Translations under genes and position numbers: made by a program
The notes under the pieces: generated by a model
What the model was told of the DNA's origin: nothing
Database searches by the model: none
Seen by the model: the letters and a program-made list of their open reading frames with translations, nothing else
In this document: one piece after another, positions 27,447 through 37,214 of the stretch
How the letters are laid out: the number at the start of each line of letters is the position of its first letter
Position numbering within the stretch: position 1 is the stretch's first letter
Assembly (NCBI GenBank): GCA_900637705.1
Contig: LR134390.1
Location: 1,860,001 to 1,924,000 of the forward strand
Source: Fusobacterium varium
GTDB taxonomy: Bacteria; Fusobacteriota; Fusobacteriia; Fusobacteriales; Fusobacteriaceae
Length of the DNA stretch: 64,000 nucleotides
Direction of reading: 5' to 3'

Positions 27447-28157
27447 CTATTCCCCTCTTTCTATTACATATGAAAGTTTTCTTTTTTTCATCCATCTAAC
27501 TGCAAAAGCGTCTTTCAATCCCTTAAACAATCTATTAAAAATTCCATATTTAGATTTTCCATATTCTCTGTCATAATGTCTTACTGGTACCTCTATTACT
27601 TTAAATCCATTTATTTTAGAGAGTGTTGGCAAGAATCTATGCATTCCTTCATAAAGATAAAAAGTATCTACTACCTCCTTTTTAAATAATTTAAGAGGAC
27701 ACCCTGTATCTTGTATATCATCTCCTGTAATTAAATTTCTTATTCCATTTCCCACCATAGATGATATTTTTTTCTTAATACCATCTTCTCTTGTAGCTCT
27801 TCTTCCATTTACCATGTCATAATCATTGATATATGCAAGAAGTACATATATATCTTCTGGATTAGTCTGAAGATCTGAATCCATTGTTACTACAAGCTCT
27901 CCTGTACATACTTTAAAGCCTGCTGCCAAAGCTGCAGTCTGTCCATTATTTTTTGTAAAATGATATACTTTTACATGTCCATTTCTTTCAGCTTCCTTAT
28001 CTAATATCTCTCTGCTCCCATCTGTACTTCCATCATCTATTAAAATGATTTCATAAGAATCAAATCTTTTTTTCAATGCTCCTTCCACTTTTTCTATAAA
28101 TCTTTTTATATTTTCTTTCTCGTTGTAGACAGGGGCAATAACTGAAATTCTTTCCAT
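27447..28157 (-). CDS. ArnC-like family 2 glycosyltransferase (polyprenyl-phosphate sugar synthase)
   Basis: This 236-residue GT-A enzyme starts MERISVIAPVYNEKENIKRF and carries the metal-binding DSDLQ (VVTMDSDLQTNPEDI, near residue 93) and an acceptor-side TGDDIQDTGCPLKLF. These are hallmarks of dolichyl/undecaprenyl-phosphate mannose or Ara4FN synthases. It lacks the C-terminal membrane helices seen in ArnC itself, so it is probably a peripheral enzyme. It would load a nucleotide sugar, by context UDP-galacturonate or UDP-glucuronate, onto undecaprenyl phosphate. It is first in the five-gene operon. Confidence 0.88.
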   Translation of the reverse strand: MERISVIAPVYNEKENIKRFIEKVEGALKKRFDSYEIILIDDGSTDGSREILDKEAERNGHVKVYHFTKNNGQTAALAAGFKVCTGELVVTMDSDLQTNPEDIYVLLAYINDYDMVNGRRATREDGIKKKISSMVGNGIRNLITGDDIQDTGCPLKLFKKEVVDTFYLYEGMHRFLPTLSKINGFKVIEVPVRHYDREYGKSKYGIFNRLFKGLKDAFAVRWMKKRKLSYVIERGE

Positions 28158-28336
28158 ATTTTACTTCCTCCTTATTTCTTATTCACATTTATGATAAAAT
28201 TAAAAAGTAAAAATATGGTTAAAATATCTCTTATTTTTTTTATTATTTTTTTTACTGTTTTTTTTTATTTTTTTACTAAATATTAACTTTTTAATGTTAG
28301 AATATATTTAATAATCTTATACGAGGTGCAGAATAA

Positions 28337-29023
28337 ATGAAAAATATCTTGATAATAGAAGATGAAAAGAAAATAAGAAGGTATCTGCAATTGGAACTGG
28401 AACATGAAAAATATTCAGTTGATACTGCTCAAGATGGAGAAGAGGGAATAGAAAAGTTTAAGAATAATTTTTATGACATTATTCTTCTTGACCTTATGAT
28501 GCCAAAATTTTCTGGGGAAGAAGTATGCAAAATAATACGAAAGACTTCCAATATTCCAATAATAGTTCTTACAGCTAAAGACCATACATTAAATAAAGTA
28601 GAACTTTTGGATATGGGAGCTGATGATTATCTTACTAAACCTTTTGAAATTGAAGAATTATTTGCAAGAATAAGAGTAGCTTTAAGAAATAAATCTAATT
28701 TTACCAACACAGACTATATACATTATGATATTTTAAAATTAGATCTTAAAACCAATTCTTTATATAAAAATGAAAAAGAAATCTCTCTCACTAAAACTGA
28801 GTATAATCTTTTTCATTATCTTTTATTAAATAAGGAATTAGTTGTATCAAGGGAAAAAATCCTCAACGAAGTATGGGGTTATGACTATATGGGAGAAGAA
28901 AAAATAGTAGATGTTTATATCAATGCTTTAAGAAAAAAAATTGATTATGATGAAAATAAATTTATTCATACTGTAAGAGGCTTTGGATATGTATTAAAAA
29001 AAGAAGATGAAAAGAGAGGGTGA
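28337..29023 (+). CDS. OmpR-family response regulator
   Basis: This 228-residue protein has a receiver domain (acidic E8-D9, phospho-acceptor D52 in LLDLMMP, K in VLTAKD) and a C-terminal winged helix (SLTKTEYNLFHYLL...VDVYINALRKKI, ending TVRGFGYVL). It is divergent from the ArnC/ArnT-like operon across 179 bases and overlaps the sensor kinase gene region, so it probably controls that operon, as PmrA does for arn genes. Its DNA site is not known. Confidence 0.93.
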   Translation: MKNILIIEDEKKIRRYLQLELEHEKYSVDTAQDGEEGIEKFKNNFYDIILLDLMMPKFSGEEVCKIIRKTSNIPIIVLTAKDHTLNKVELLDMGADDYLTKPFEIEELFARIRVALRNKSNFTNTDYIHYDILKLDLKTNSLYKNEKEISLTKTEYNLFHYLLLNKELVVSREKILNEVWGYDYMGEEKIVDVYINALRKKIDYDENKFIHTVRGFGYVLKKEDEKRG

Positions 29024-29025
29024 GA

Positions 29026-30375
29026 ATGAAAAAGTTATCAGATGAACTCCAAAAAAGTTATTATATTCTTGTATTTATATTTTCATTTTCATATCTTGGG
29101 CTTCTATACATATTTGCCTCATATATGATAAAAGTTTCCAGTGCAGATATAACAACGACAAATATATTTATAGATTATGAATTAAATGAATTTACTGAAA
29201 AACTAGAAAAAAATATTCCTATAGACAAGTTATTTAAAGGAGCTTTGGAAGAATGCCCTAAAATAGATAATGTTTTTGTAGTATTTGATTATAATGGAAA
29301 AATATATTCCAACAGCGACATTTATCCAAAGGAATTAGATTTAAAGGAGCATGATGGAATACAAAATATAGGCTTCTATGATTATCAGGCTCTTCACAGA
29401 ACAATCTATGTAAAAGGAATAGAGCCCATTGATTTAAAAATAATAAAGGATCTCAAAGGAGATAAAATTATATTCTTTAGATCTATTGGAATAGCTGGTG
29501 TATGGATTATTTTTACTTTGATTATTGGCATCTATATTTCAAAAAAATTCTATAATATGTTTATACCCCCACTAAGAAATATTCAGGAGATAACAAATAA
29601 AATCAATCTTGATTCCTTAGATGCTGATGTAAAAACAGAAAATAATTTTGTTGAATTTATTTCTATTATACATTCATATAAAAATATGCTCAGTAGATTA
29701 AAAAAACAAACTGATGCTCAAATAGACTTTGTGAACAGTGCTTCTCACGAATTAAAAACTCCTATATTCATAATAGGAGGATATGTTAATCTCATAAAAA
29801 GATGGGGGGCTTCTAATAAAAGTATATTAATGGAGGCTTTAGATTCTATTGAAGATGAAACTAAAAATATGAGTACATTAGTTACTAAGCTTTTATTTTT
29901 AGCTAAAGATAACAAAGATAGCCTTGATTTTAAAAAGATATCTATATCTAACCTTCTTGAAGATATAATAAAACACCTCAAATTAGTATATCCACAACAG
30001 GAAATAAATTTTATTCCAAATAATATAATAATATATTCCGACCCTTATCTTGTAAAACAACTTTTTCTTAATTTAATAGAAAATGCTGTAAAATATGGAT
30101 TGAACAATCCTATTAATATATCTATAACTCAAAGTAAAAATATTACAGTAGTTATTGAAGATCATGGTATGGGAATAAGTAAAGAAGATTTAGAACATAT
30201 TTTTGATAGATTCTTTAGAGTTGATAAGGCAAGAAGTAGAAATATGGGAAGTCATGGATTAGGATTATCAATTGTTAAAAATATAATAGAAGTTTTAAAA
30301 GGTGACCTTGAAATAAAAAGTGAGTTAAACAAAGGAACTACTGTTCATGTCACTCTGCCTTTTTCACTAAAATAA
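29026..30375 (+). CDS. Sensor histidine kinase
   Basis: Starting at ATG 29026 (AGAGAGGG lies upstream), the protein has 449 residues. Two membrane helices (about 12-35 and 150-172) enclose a ~115-residue periplasmic sensor region. A HAMP-like linker follows, then HisKA with the phospho-His near 241 (NSASHELKTPI) and an HATPase domain with N (LFLNLIENAVKYG), G1 (EDHGMGIS), F (FDRFFRVD) and G2 (GSHGLGLSI) boxes. It is the cognate partner of the preceding regulator. The ligand is unknown; by analogy with PmrB it may be cationic peptide, metal or pH. Confidence 0.93.
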   Translation: MKKLSDELQKSYYILVFIFSFSYLGLLYIFASYMIKVSSADITTTNIFIDYELNEFTEKLEKNIPIDKLFKGALEECPKIDNVFVVFDYNGKIYSNSDIYPKELDLKEHDGIQNIGFYDYQALHRTIYVKGIEPIDLKIIKDLKGDKIIFFRSIGIAGVWIIFTLIIGIYISKKFYNMFIPPLRNIQEITNKINLDSLDADVKTENNFVEFISIIHSYKNMLSRLKKQTDAQIDFVNSASHELKTPIFIIGGYVNLIKRWGASNKSILMEALDSIEDETKNMSTLVTKLLFLAKDNKDSLDFKKISISNLLEDIIKHLKLVYPQQEINFIPNNIIIYSDPYLVKQLFLNLIENAVKYGLNNPINISITQSKNITVVIEDHGMGISKEDLEHIFDRFFRVDKARSRNMGSHGLGLSIVKNIIEVLKGDLEIKSELNKGTTVHVTLPFSLK

Positions 30376-30391
30376 TTTTCTAAATCTTGTA

Positions 30392-30608
30392 AGTTATAAC
30401 TTAGCTGAGATATAAATTTAGAACTTTTCCAATAGAAAGGTTTATTATTAATTTCGTTCATAAAACTAAAAACAGTAAACTCGCTTTGCTCAAACATACT
30501 GTTTTTCACGTTTTACTTACTTCATTAATTACATAAACCTTTCTAATTTCCAAACTTCTAAAATTTAATCTAACTTTTTAATAATGTCTTTACTTTAAGC
30601 TATAACTA
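30392..30608. repeat. MITE-like element with terminal inverted repeats, second copy
   Basis: The left end AGTTATAACTTAG is mirrored by CTTTAAGCTATAACTA at 30593-30608. The middle contains CAGTAAACTCGCTTTGCTCA and a TACTG closing arm, related to the reverse complement of the middle of 23031-23184. Between the convergent kinase and flippase genes it fills a 279-base gap that has no gene. Confidence 0.5.
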
Positions 30609-30654
30609 AAAAATCATTTTTATTCTTAAATTTTATTTGAACTAATCCTTTATT

Positions 30655-31983
30655 TTAATTATAATAATCATTATTCATATCTTGATTCTGTTCTTCAAAA
30701 GATATTTTTTCTTTTCTAGAAAGAATATACCACATTTTCATTCCAACAATCAATACTACCTGCACTCCATAAGCTCCAATTACTCCACTCAAACCATAAT
30801 TTTTTATCAGTGGAAATAAAATTCCCATATATATCAAATTGGCTATAAAAATTATTTTCGTTTCTACTTTTATATATCCTAATGAAAGGAAAAGAGGATG
30901 TACTGCTATGAATACTGTTCCTAAAGATTTCATTACAATATATAAATTTACTTCAAATTTATAGTTTAATATCAGTTTACTAAAAAATTGAGAAAAAAGA
31001 TAAAATCCTACTACATTCAGCCCTATTACCATTAAAGTACACATGCCCAAAAGAAGAGCTGATACTTTCAAAAACTTTCTAAATACTTCCTTAACATCTT
31101 TTCTGGCAATCGTTTCACAAAAATATGGGTACAATGTTTGATAAATAGGAGTTCCCACCTTATCAAGTACAGTGGCCACAGTTTTACAAATTTTATATAT
31201 TCCCAACTGCTCTAAAGACAGCATCTTTCCTATTAAAAGATTATCAAAATATTGTACTGGTATGTCTAAACTTGAATTTAGATTAGTAAGGCATGTAAAT
31301 TTAAAAAATTCTTTATTGAAACTAACCTTTTCAAAAACAAATCCAAGAAGCTTTCTTTTTTTCAACACCATTATTGCAAAAATATTTACCAGTATTCCAT
31401 TTAACACATTTGATGAAAGATATACAAAAACAAAATATCCTAAATCCAGTTTCAGATAAAACCCAACTCCCAACATAACAAAATTATATATTGAAGTAAT
31501 CACTCTCTGATTTCTCAACATATCAAATCTGTCAAAGCTTCTCAATATACCAATAGGAGTTCCCTGTATATTGAAAATTATATAAAAAGAAAATATCATC
31601 AGCAGAAACATTTCCTGTGGAGTAAAATTATATATTTTCTTTATCAACACACCAGCTGAATTTAGTATAATAAAAGCTATCAAAGCTGTGGCTATATCCA
31701 AAATATAGCTGAATTTTATAAGTTTTTTCACTTCTTCATCTTTTCCTTTTGCTGCTGGAAAAAATTTTATAAAACCCTGCCACGACTGAAAATTAAATAT
31801 TCCATCTACCAATGAAGCTATTCCCTGTATCAGAACTATAAAACCATATTTTTCCATTCCTATTCTTTTGGTAATGAAAGATATAGAAATAATAGAAAGT
31901 ACTGATCCAATAGCATCTCCACTGAATATATTGAGAAAATTTCTTACTAGTTTATCCTGTAATAAATTTTTTAATCTATTCAT
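30655..31983 (-). CDS. Wzx-type polysaccharide flippase
   Basis: This 442-residue integral membrane protein has about 12-14 hydrophobic helices and starts with the family pattern NFLNIFSGDAIGSVLSIISI. It belongs to the polysaccharide-export MOP superfamily and should flip undecaprenyl-linked repeat units across the inner membrane. It is the last gene of the ten-kilobase polysaccharide operon that starts near 40945. Confidence 0.88.
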   Translation of the reverse strand: MNRLKNLLQDKLVRNFLNIFSGDAIGSVLSIISISFITKRIGMEKYGFIVLIQGIASLVDGIFNFQSWQGFIKFFPAAKGKDEEVKKLIKFSYILDIATALIAFIILNSAGVLIKKIYNFTPQEMFLLMIFSFYIIFNIQGTPIGILRSFDRFDMLRNQRVITSIYNFVMLGVGFYLKLDLGYFVFVYLSSNVLNGILVNIFAIMVLKKRKLLGFVFEKVSFNKEFFKFTCLTNLNSSLDIPVQYFDNLLIGKMLSLEQLGIYKICKTVATVLDKVGTPIYQTLYPYFCETIARKDVKEVFRKFLKVSALLLGMCTLMVIGLNVVGFYLFSQFFSKLILNYKFEVNLYIVMKSLGTVFIAVHPLFLSLGYIKVETKIIFIANLIYMGILFPLIKNYGLSGVIGAYGVQVVLIVGMKMWYILSRKEKISFEEQNQDMNNDYYN

Positions 31984-31994
31984 TTCACATTCCT

Positions 31995-32783
31995 TTAAAA
32001 ATTAATTTTTCTATTAGCTATTTTCAGTATTTTCCATTCTTTGATGAACTTTAACAATCCTGTATAAATAAGAATATTTACTAATATTTTTTTAATTCCC
32101 CTAAAATGTTTAAATTCAAGAAAATATAATTTTTTTAAATCTTTCTTTTTCCCCCAGCTTTTTCCCCACCAATGTATCCCATAAGTTTTTTCAGTTAATT
32201 TAGAATACTGAAACTCTTCTGTAAAATGGTAAGGATAAAAATAATTAGATGGATATATCTTTACAGCTCCATCTTTAATATTTATTATTTCATTTTTTAA
32301 TTCAAAAGAATATTTTTTCTTTAATACTCTTGTTATTATAGCAGGAATTGTATAAATAGGTTCATTCCATATATCTTCCTTGTAAAAATCCATTATATCT
32401 TTTACAACTTCATTGTGAGGTACTGCTCCTATTATTCCAGCACTTATTACATCTTCACTTTCTAATCCAATAAAAAACTCATCTTTCAGAAATTCATCTA
32501 AACTTTTTATAATCTGCATATCAGTATCTAAATAGATACCTCCATTTTCATATAAAACTTTCATTCTAAAATAATCAGACAAAAATGCCCATAACTTTCT
32601 ATCTAAACACTCTTTTAAAAAAGTATTGCTGTTTATTTCGTTTTCAAAATCTAAATTACTTTCATTCCATTCTATGATTTCATAATCTGGAAGTTTTTCC
32701 CTCCAAGAATTGATACATATATCCATCAAATTTGGCCTTGAATTATTTCCAAGCCATATATAATGTAATTTTTTAGGTATCAT
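31995..32783 (-). CDS. Family 32-type glycosyltransferase (DXD sugar transferase)
   Basis: This 262-residue enzyme begins MIPKKLHYIWLGN and has the DXD motif in the characteristic context FRMKVLYENGGIYLDTDMQI (~80-99). GT32-like enzymes use nucleotide sugars in capsule and O-antigen synthesis, and the late HWWGKSWGKK is also typical. It is cytoplasmic. It sits 11 bases before the flippase gene within the polysaccharide operon; its sugar and linkage cannot be told. Confidence 0.88.
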   Translation of the reverse strand: MIPKKLHYIWLGNNSRPNLMDICINSWREKLPDYEIIEWNESNLDFENEINSNTFLKECLDRKLWAFLSDYFRMKVLYENGGIYLDTDMQIIKSLDEFLKDEFFIGLESEDVISAGIIGAVPHNEVVKDIMDFYKEDIWNEPIYTIPAIITRVLKKKYSFELKNEIINIKDGAVKIYPSNYFYPYHFTEEFQYSKLTEKTYGIHWWGKSWGKKKDLKKLYFLEFKHFRGIKKILVNILIYTGLLKFIKEWKILKIANRKINF

Positions 32784-32798
32784 ATATTCTCCTTTTTC

Positions 32799-33788
32799 TT
32801 AAAATTTTGGTATCTTCTGAACATTTGTTATTTGCTTTCCTAAAAATTTTCTGAGCATATTAGGTATAAACACTGAAAAAGACAGGAGAAATTCCTCAAG
32901 TTCAAACCCTTTATTATTTTTTAATTCCCTATATAGTTCTTTATATCTTTTATGCACTCTTTTCCAATCCCCTGCTCCATTGTATCTCTTATATACAACC
33001 ACTGAATAAAAACTAAGTATAAGAGATGATAACACTTCTTTTCCTTTTATAGAGTCCAAATTCTTACATTCAATAAAAAATTTTTCACATATACTTTCTA
33101 AAGAAACTATGCTTTTTTCTGAAACTTTATTCATTATGCTTCCAGTTCTCTGTCTGTAAAAATAAAAAGCTCTATCTATATATTTTACTTTCTCAGCTTT
33201 TAAATATACCAAAGGAGTAAATTCACTATCTTCATGTACTATGTTTTCATTAAACCAGATATTATTTTTTACTAAAAATTCTCTTTTATATATATCATCT
33301 ACAACTTCTTCTCTAAAGCATTTAGGTTTTTGAAAAAGATTCCAGAAAAAATCAATTCCATTTACTATCCCACTATTTTTTACTACATCTGATCTGAATA
33401 GAGAATCTCCTGTTTTTTCAGGAGTATAGTATCTCATATTTCCTACCATAACATCTAATTTATCTTTTTGTCCTTCTTTAAAAAACTTTTCAAATTCATC
33501 AACATCTATAAAATCATCACTGTCTATAAAAGATATATATTCTCCAACAGCAGCTTTCATTCCTGCATTCCTTGCAGATGAAAGTCCCCCATTTTCTTTA
33601 TTTATCAAAACAGTTTTTTCAGGATATATTTCTTTAAATTTCTCCATAATTTTAAAACTGTTATCCTTTGAACCATCATTTACCAGTATTATTTCCAACT
33701 TTATATTCTTTATATTATATAAGCTTTTAAGACATTCTTCTAAATAATCTTCTACATTATATATTGGAACAATTATACTAAGCTCCAT
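32799..33788 (-). CDS. Family 2 glycosyltransferase
   Basis: This 329-residue GT-A enzyme starts MELSIIVPIYNVEDYLEECL and has the conserved NDGSKDNS, NGGLSSARNAG and the metal-binding SFIDSDDFI (near 90). The C-terminal half is helical, as in capsule glycosyltransferases. It probably adds one sugar of the repeat unit on the cytoplasmic face. It is flanked at 10-15 bases by other transferase genes of the same operon. Confidence 0.9.
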   Translation of the reverse strand: MELSIIVPIYNVEDYLEECLKSLYNIKNIKLEIILVNDGSKDNSFKIMEKFKEIYPEKTVLINKENGGLSSARNAGMKAAVGEYISFIDSDDFIDVDEFEKFFKEGQKDKLDVMVGNMRYYTPEKTGDSLFRSDVVKNSGIVNGIDFFWNLFQKPKCFREEVVDDIYKREFLVKNNIWFNENIVHEDSEFTPLVYLKAEKVKYIDRAFYFYRQRTGSIMNKVSEKSIVSLESICEKFFIECKNLDSIKGKEVLSSLILSFYSVVVYKRYNGAGDWKRVHKRYKELYRELKNNKGFELEEFLLSFSVFIPNMLRKFLGKQITNVQKIPKF

Positions 33789-33800
33789 TTTTTTCTCCTT

Positions 33801-34910
33801 TTACAGCTTTGAAATTTTATCTCTATAAATATCTATTATTATTTTTTCATCAAACTCTTTTAATATTTTTTCTCTCCCTTTTTTACCCATTTTTTTTCTT
33901 TCTTCCTTAGGTAAAAGAATAAATTTTTCCATCTTTTGAGCAAGATCAAAACTATCTTTTACATTTACCAGATAGCCATTTTCTCCATCATCAACTATTT
34001 CTTTGCACCCTGTAACATTGGTAGCTATTATAGGTTTCTCCATAGCTGCTCCCTCCATCAAAACTTTAGATATTCCCTCTCTATAAGATGGAAGAACCAA
34101 GCAGTCTATCTCTTTTATTACATTTTCAGGGTAGTCCACAGTTCCAAGATAATTTATTATATTTTCTTCCTGAAGCTTATTCATATATTCTTCAGTTATC
34201 CCTGATACAGCTTCTCCTCCTAATGCTCCTAAAAATTGAAATTCAACTTTATCTCCATATTTCTCTCTCAATATTCTTGCAGCTTCTTCATATTCCCTAA
34301 ATCCTTTATCAAAAAAAGCTCTGGCTACCATAAGAAATATAGTTCTCCCATCTTTTCTTTCCATAGGCAGTGGTTTAAATCTTTCGCAATCCGTTCCCTC
34401 TCCTGGTAAAATAAATACCTTATCTCTATTTCCAATTTTATTTTCAATAAGAGTTTCTTTATCATCTGAATTTAAAACCCATATTTCCTTTGAGAACTTT
34501 AGTGAGAATCTATATAAAGCAATTGCTATTTTTGAAATAAGTCCCCCTTTTACAAAGGAATATCCTAAACCAGTCAATACTGCTACTGATTTCTTTTTAG
34601 CCATTTTAGCTGCTATACTTCCATATATATTAGGTTTGATTGTATAATGAAATATTATATCTGGATTTTCCCTTTTATATAGTTTATATAAATCATATGT
34701 CAACTTCATGTCTTCTATAGGATTTATTCCTCTTTTATTAAGAGCAATAGATATAGACTTCAACCCTGGTATAGTTTTTTCCATGTCTATTCTCCCATCA
34801 TCTGGAGCTACTGCTGTAACTTCATGTCCATCAGCTACTAATGCTTTTAATAATCCTCCCCTAAATATATAGATATCCCACATATAATTAGCTACAAAAA
34901 GTATTTTCAT
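33801..34910 (-). CDS. Family 4 glycosyltransferase
   Basis: This 369-residue GT-B enzyme begins MKILFVANYMWDIYIFRGGL. It carries FHYTIKPNIYGSIAAK and the C-terminal nucleotide-sugar site VLPSYREGISKVLMEGAAMEKPIIAT (the E-x7-E motif). It resembles PglA-like retaining transferases that extend undecaprenyl-linked glycans. It is uninterrupted, unlike its upstream neighbours. Confidence 0.9.
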   Translation of the reverse strand: MKILFVANYMWDIYIFRGGLLKALVADGHEVTAVAPDDGRIDMEKTIPGLKSISIALNKRGINPIEDMKLTYDLYKLYKRENPDIIFHYTIKPNIYGSIAAKMAKKKSVAVLTGLGYSFVKGGLISKIAIALYRFSLKFSKEIWVLNSDDKETLIENKIGNRDKVFILPGEGTDCERFKPLPMERKDGRTIFLMVARAFFDKGFREYEEAARILREKYGDKVEFQFLGALGGEAVSGITEEYMNKLQEENIINYLGTVDYPENVIKEIDCLVLPSYREGISKVLMEGAAMEKPIIATNVTGCKEIVDDGENGYLVNVKDSFDLAQKMEKFILLPKEERKKMGKKGREKILKEFDEKIIIDIYRDKISKL

Positions 34911-34930
34911 AATTCCTTCCTTTGCTGTAC

Positions 34931-36128
34931 TTAAAATAATAATGATATTTCTTTACCATGTCCTTGTTTTTTGTATTTTGCTGCCTCTTCTACCTTCTGC
35001 CATTTTTCATCAGCACTTCTATGCTTAAAAAATATATTTTCATAGATATAGATATCTCTATTACCTATAAAATTCAACTGGTTGTTTGTTCTAAAGCAGC
35101 ATATAAAAACTCCAACAAAAATAACTGCCATTTTTACAGCAGGAGCCATAGCTTTTTCTATAAGCATAGGTATTATAAACCAATAAGAATAAACAAAAAG
35201 TATTCCAATTCTCAATGATATAACTGAAAGTTCTGAAGTAAATAAAAATATAAATACAGATATATATGTACTGTTCAAAAAGATGTTTCCATATTTTTTA
35301 GAAATTAAATTACTTCCTAAAAAATATACCAATAAAAATACTGCTATCCTTTCAATATAAAAATTGAAAATCCCAATGGAAAGTCTGATGGAATTATAGA
35401 AATGTATCCTGCTATCTTTTGTCCTATTCCTCCTGGAAGATAGCCACTAAAGGCTCTTATTCCGTTAACTATCAGTCTAAGATTTGAAAGATAATATATA
35501 TTACCTAAAACAAAAAGTCCTAATATAAACTTTCTATTCCATTTTATATTCAATATAAAATACATAGGAAAATATATTACAGAGCTGCTATGAAACATCA
35601 TTCCCAATATGTTCAAAGCAATAAATACCACTGGTTTTCTCTCTTTAATATATTTTATAGAACACAAAAACAGCAGTATGCTTTTTATATTTCTCATCAT
35701 ATCTATTTCAAGAGCTATTCCATGTATTCCAAAATACAAGAATAATGCAAATATTGGATATTTAGAGTATCTTTTAAATATAAAATATATTAAAAGAAAA
35801 TCAGTAACTGTGTTAAAAAAATTAAAAACAAAGTAATCTGACGAAAAAGCTTTTATTACACTTGAATATAATTGAAACCCAAACTCATACCCTGAATAAA
35901 ATATGCTTTTATAATTTCCAGAAAAAACTTGTAAAATATTATCTGTTTTCTCAAAATTAGGTTTATATGAATACCAGTCATAACCAAGATAACTTCTAGT
36001 TCCAAAAAATACAATCAACATTAATATAAAAAAGATATAAAGCATTTTTTTATCTTTTCATTCAAAATTAATACATCTACTAAGCTTCCTATACCTAAAA
36101 TTCCTAATATTATAAAGTATATCATCAT
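34931..36128 (-). pseudogene. EpsG/Wzy-like polysaccharide polymerase, two frame breaks
   Basis: The likely start is ATG 36128 (MMIYFIILGILGIG), overlapping the preceding stop as ATGA. A frame break in the seven-T run 36045-36051 and another at the four-A run 35367-35370 split it; one base at each gives ~400 residues. The EpsG-type signature (FFGTRSYLGYDWYSYKP; EIDMMRNIKSILLFLCSIKYI) and about ten membrane helices point to the polymerase that joins flipped repeat units in the periplasm. Confidence 0.8.
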
Positions 36129-37214
36129 TTTCTCTCTAAAATCTCCCCATATAATTTTATATACTTTTCTGCACTCTTCTCTATGCTATATTCTTTACTT
36201 TTCTTCAGGCACATCTCAGCTGTATAGTTGTATATTTCTTTATCTTCCAGTCTTAATACTGCTTCAGCTAATTTTCTGGAATCATTTGGACATACAATTC
36301 CCCCGCCAAGTACCACCTCAGCCAGACCAGGAACATCACTTGCTATTACAGGTTTTCCAGAAGCCATTCCTTCCACAGCTGTTATCCCAAATCCCTCAAA
36401 AAATGAAAATTGTATGATTATGTCAGCTGTCTTTAAAAGATTTGGAATATCTCTCCTCTTCCCTAAAAATCTTGCTCTTAATTCCAATTTTTTTTCTTTT
36501 GCATAATTTTTACATCTTCCTCTAAAGTTCCATCTCCAACAAATACTATTTTATATTTTTCAGGAAGATACTCTAAGGCTTCAATTACTCCTTTATGATT
36601 CTTTGACTGATGAAATCTTGAAACCATCATTAAAATTATATCTTTATCTTCCAGCTCAAGTTCATCTCTAGCAATAGAAAGTGACCCTTTAAAAATATCT
36701 AAATCTATTCCATTAGAAATGACTGCATATTTTTCTTTTTCTCCACCTATCCAGCTATATAAGCTTTTTTCAGTTGCATTTGATATACTTACTATTTCAT
36801 CATATCCATTAAAATAAATTTATCTATTACTCCTAAAATCTTATTATTTCTTCTTCTATTTGATGTGCTGTGCTCTGTAGTCAGATATTTTCTATTTTTA
36901 TTTCCATCAAGTAATCTTGCCATTCTGGTCCAGTATTGTGCATGAACCAGATGCACATGAACTATATCATAATTTCCTGTTTTTATTCTTTTATTTATTT
37001 CTAAAATGTTTAATGGAGATTTTTTAGAATTATATTTAGCTGTATATATTTTTACTTCTTTTTCTTCTAAATCCTTTTTAAATACTGCGTTTATATCACT
37101 CAATATCATAAGTTCTATTGTATGTCCAGATTCTATTTGCGCTGGGAGTAATTCTGTGAGAAGCTTTTCTGCCCCTCCTAATTCCAAAGAAGTTATTATA
37201 TGAAGTATTTTCAT
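36125..37214 (-). pseudogene. Family 4 glycosyltransferase, two frame breaks
   Basis: ATG 37214 opens MKILHIITSLELGGAEKLLT, a typical GT4 start. Breaks occur at the four-A run 36811-36814 and the five-T run 36507-36511; one base at each joins three pieces. The rejoined C-terminal half reads RFLGKRRDIPNLLKTADIII, then QFSFFEGFGITAVEGMASGK and PVIASDVPGLAEVV, the GT-B donor site. Expected length is ~364 residues. It is a cytoplasmic transferase of the repeat-unit pathway. Its ATG overlaps the stop of the GT2 gene upstream (ATGA). Confidence 0.85.

Noticed and set aside
28158..28336. A PmrA-type box between the response regulator and the lipid A operon
   Set aside because: AT-rich TTAA-like repeats are present but none has a clear spacing or match, so I do not claim a binding site.
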